Notes under the pieces: generated by a model | What the model saw: only the letters and a program-made list of their open reading frames with translations | Told to the model about the DNA's origin: nothing | Databases searched by the model: none | Shown here: piece after piece, positions 5,027 through 5,883 of the stretch | Layout of the letters: every line of letters begins with the position of its first letter | Numbering within the stretch: position 1 is the first letter of the stretch | Translations under genes and position numbers: made by a program | Assembly: GCA_030039995.1 (NCBI GenBank) | Contig: JASHUL010000066.1 | Span: 1 to 5,883 of the forward strand | Reading direction: 5' to 3' | DNA length: 5,883 bases | Source of the DNA: Thermoplasmata archaeon | GTDB lineage: Archaea; Thermoplasmatota; Thermoplasmata; Lutacidiplasmatales; UBA184

Positions 5027-5883
5027 GTGCCGGTCTCCGATCTCCGACCGCCCGCGCCGGTCGCCGTGCTGGGCGGCGGGAACATGGGCAGCGGGATCGC
5101 GCAAGCGTGCGCGGAGGCCGGCTTCCCGGTCCGGGTGCGCGACGTCGACGCCCCGTCGATCGCCCGCGGGCGCTCGCTCATCGAGCGGATGCTCAACGGG
5201 GCTATCGAGCGGAAGAAATCGACGCCCGCCCGACGCGACGAGGTGCTCGGACGGATCACGTTCACGACGGACCTCGCGGACGCGGTGCGCGGCGCTCGGC
5301 TCGTGATCGAGGCCGTCTTCGAGGACGAGGCGGTGAAGCGTTCGCTGTTCGCCGAGCTCGGGCCGATCGTCGCCCCCGAGACGATCGTCGCGACCAACAC
5401 CTCGTCGTTCTCCGTGACGTCGTTGGGCGAAGGGTTCCCGACGCCCGGCCGCTTCGCCGGCCTCCACTTTTTCTTTCCCGCGGCGATCAACAAGCTGGTC
5501 GAGATCGTCGGCGGACGAGCGACGTCGCGCGCGACCCTCCAGGAGCTCGAGCGGTTCTGCTACGGGCTCCGCAAGATCCCGATCGAGACGCGCGATAGCG
5601 CCGGGTTCTGCGTAAACCGCTACTTCGTTCCGTTCCTCAACGAAGCGGCCCGGCTCGCCGAGGAGGAGGTGGCGAGCCTCGCGACGATCGAGGAGGTCGG
5701 CCGGGAGCTGTTCGGCGCGACCCTGGGGCCGTTCGAGCTGATGAACGTCACCGGGATCCCGATCGCCTTCCACTCCGAGACGTCCCTTTACCGCGCGTTC
5801 GGTCCGGCCTACGCGCCGGCGAAGCTCCTCGAAACCCAGTTCCGCGCCGGCACGCGGTGGGCCTGGAAGGAGACCGAGGTCGA
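5027..5883 (+). CDS. 3-hydroxyacyl-CoA dehydrogenase, NAD-binding and start of C-terminal domain (3' end beyond window)
   Basis: Oxidises L-3-hydroxyacyl-CoA to 3-oxoacyl-CoA with NAD+, a beta-oxidation step that also runs reductively in some CoA-ester pathways; cytosolic. 285 residues are visible and the frame is open at the right edge. Rossmann motif VAVLGGGNMGSG at 12-23, the IEAVFED strand at 94-100, NTSS at 124-127, GLHFFFP at 145-151, LVEIV at 157-161, SAGFCVNR at 191-198, and the C-terminal-domain motif GPFELMN at 234-240. The catalytic set of human HADH (Ser137, His158, Glu170, Asn208) is matched with exact spacing by Ser126, His147, Glu159 and Asn197. The usual HFFNP motif reads HFFFP, with Phe150 replacing Asn. 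GTG 5027 gives 11 residues before the Rossmann strand, and no better start exists; there is no Shine-Dalgarno. Archaeal homologues are often fused to a C-terminal enoyl-CoA hydratase, which cannot be judged here. Confidence 0.93.
   Translation, partial: MPVSDLRPPAPVAVLGGGNMGSGIAQACAEAGFPVRVRDVDAPSIARGRSLIERMLNGAIERKKSTPARRDEVLGRITFTTDLADAVRGARLVIEAVFEDEAVKRSLFAELGPIVAPETIVATNTSSFSVTSLGEGFPTPGRFAGLHFFFPAAINKLVEIVGGRATSRATLQELERFCYGLRKIPIETRDSAGFCVNRYFVPFLNEAARLAEEEVASLATIEEVGRELFGATLGPFELMNVTGIPIAFHSETSLYRAFGPAYAPAKLLETQFRAGTRWAWKETEV

Noticed and set aside
5466..5477. A T-rich run as a possible archaeal terminator
   Set aside because: It encodes the HFFFP active-site segment of the dehydrogenase and lies well inside the gene.
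4970..5773. A 267-codon minus-strand frame over the dehydrogenase
   Set aside because: It is antisense to a convincing 3-hydroxyacyl-CoA dehydrogenase and its composition is that of a shadow frame.

Overview
The window looks like chromosomal DNA of a GC-rich archaeon (roughly two thirds G+C by eye, with strong G/C preference at third codon positions). The archaeal call rests on a complete Trm5-type tRNA methyltransferase (bacteria use the unrelated TrmD), an archaeal-type (ApgM) phosphoglycerate mutase, TATA-like elements in the one real intergenic region, and a gene without a Shine-Dalgarno sequence whose TATA-like element sits where a leaderless start would need it. A high-GC member of the Thermoplasmatota is a reasonable guess, but it cannot be proved from this sequence.

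The left two thirds is a plus-strand operon. It holds the 3' part of apgM (cofactor-independent phosphoglycerate mutase, cut by the window edge), trm5 (tRNA m1G37 methyltransferase) and ppsA (phosphoenolpyruvate synthase). The three genes are joined by 4-base start/stop overlaps (ATGA, then GTGA). The two outer genes act on neighbouring steps of lower glycolysis/gluconeogenesis, with only enolase between them. A tRNA-modification gene is placed between them.

ppsA ends 9 bases from the end of a convergent minus-strand gene for a GNAT-fold acetyltransferase that appears to be a tandem GNAT with a degenerate first half. This gene diverges from a plus-strand 3-hydroxyacyl-CoA dehydrogenase (beta-oxidation type), which runs off the right edge.

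The 116-base divergent intergenic region (4911-5026) is the only substantial non-coding DNA. It holds two TATA-like elements placed almost symmetrically around an imperfect inverted repeat, and a very GC-rich hairpin just before the dehydrogenase start codon.

I see no mobile elements, CRISPR arrays, RNA genes or defence systems. The window is mostly ordinary core metabolism and translation. The most interesting parts are the divergent promoter region, the operon composition and an unusual substitution in the dehydrogenase active-site motif.
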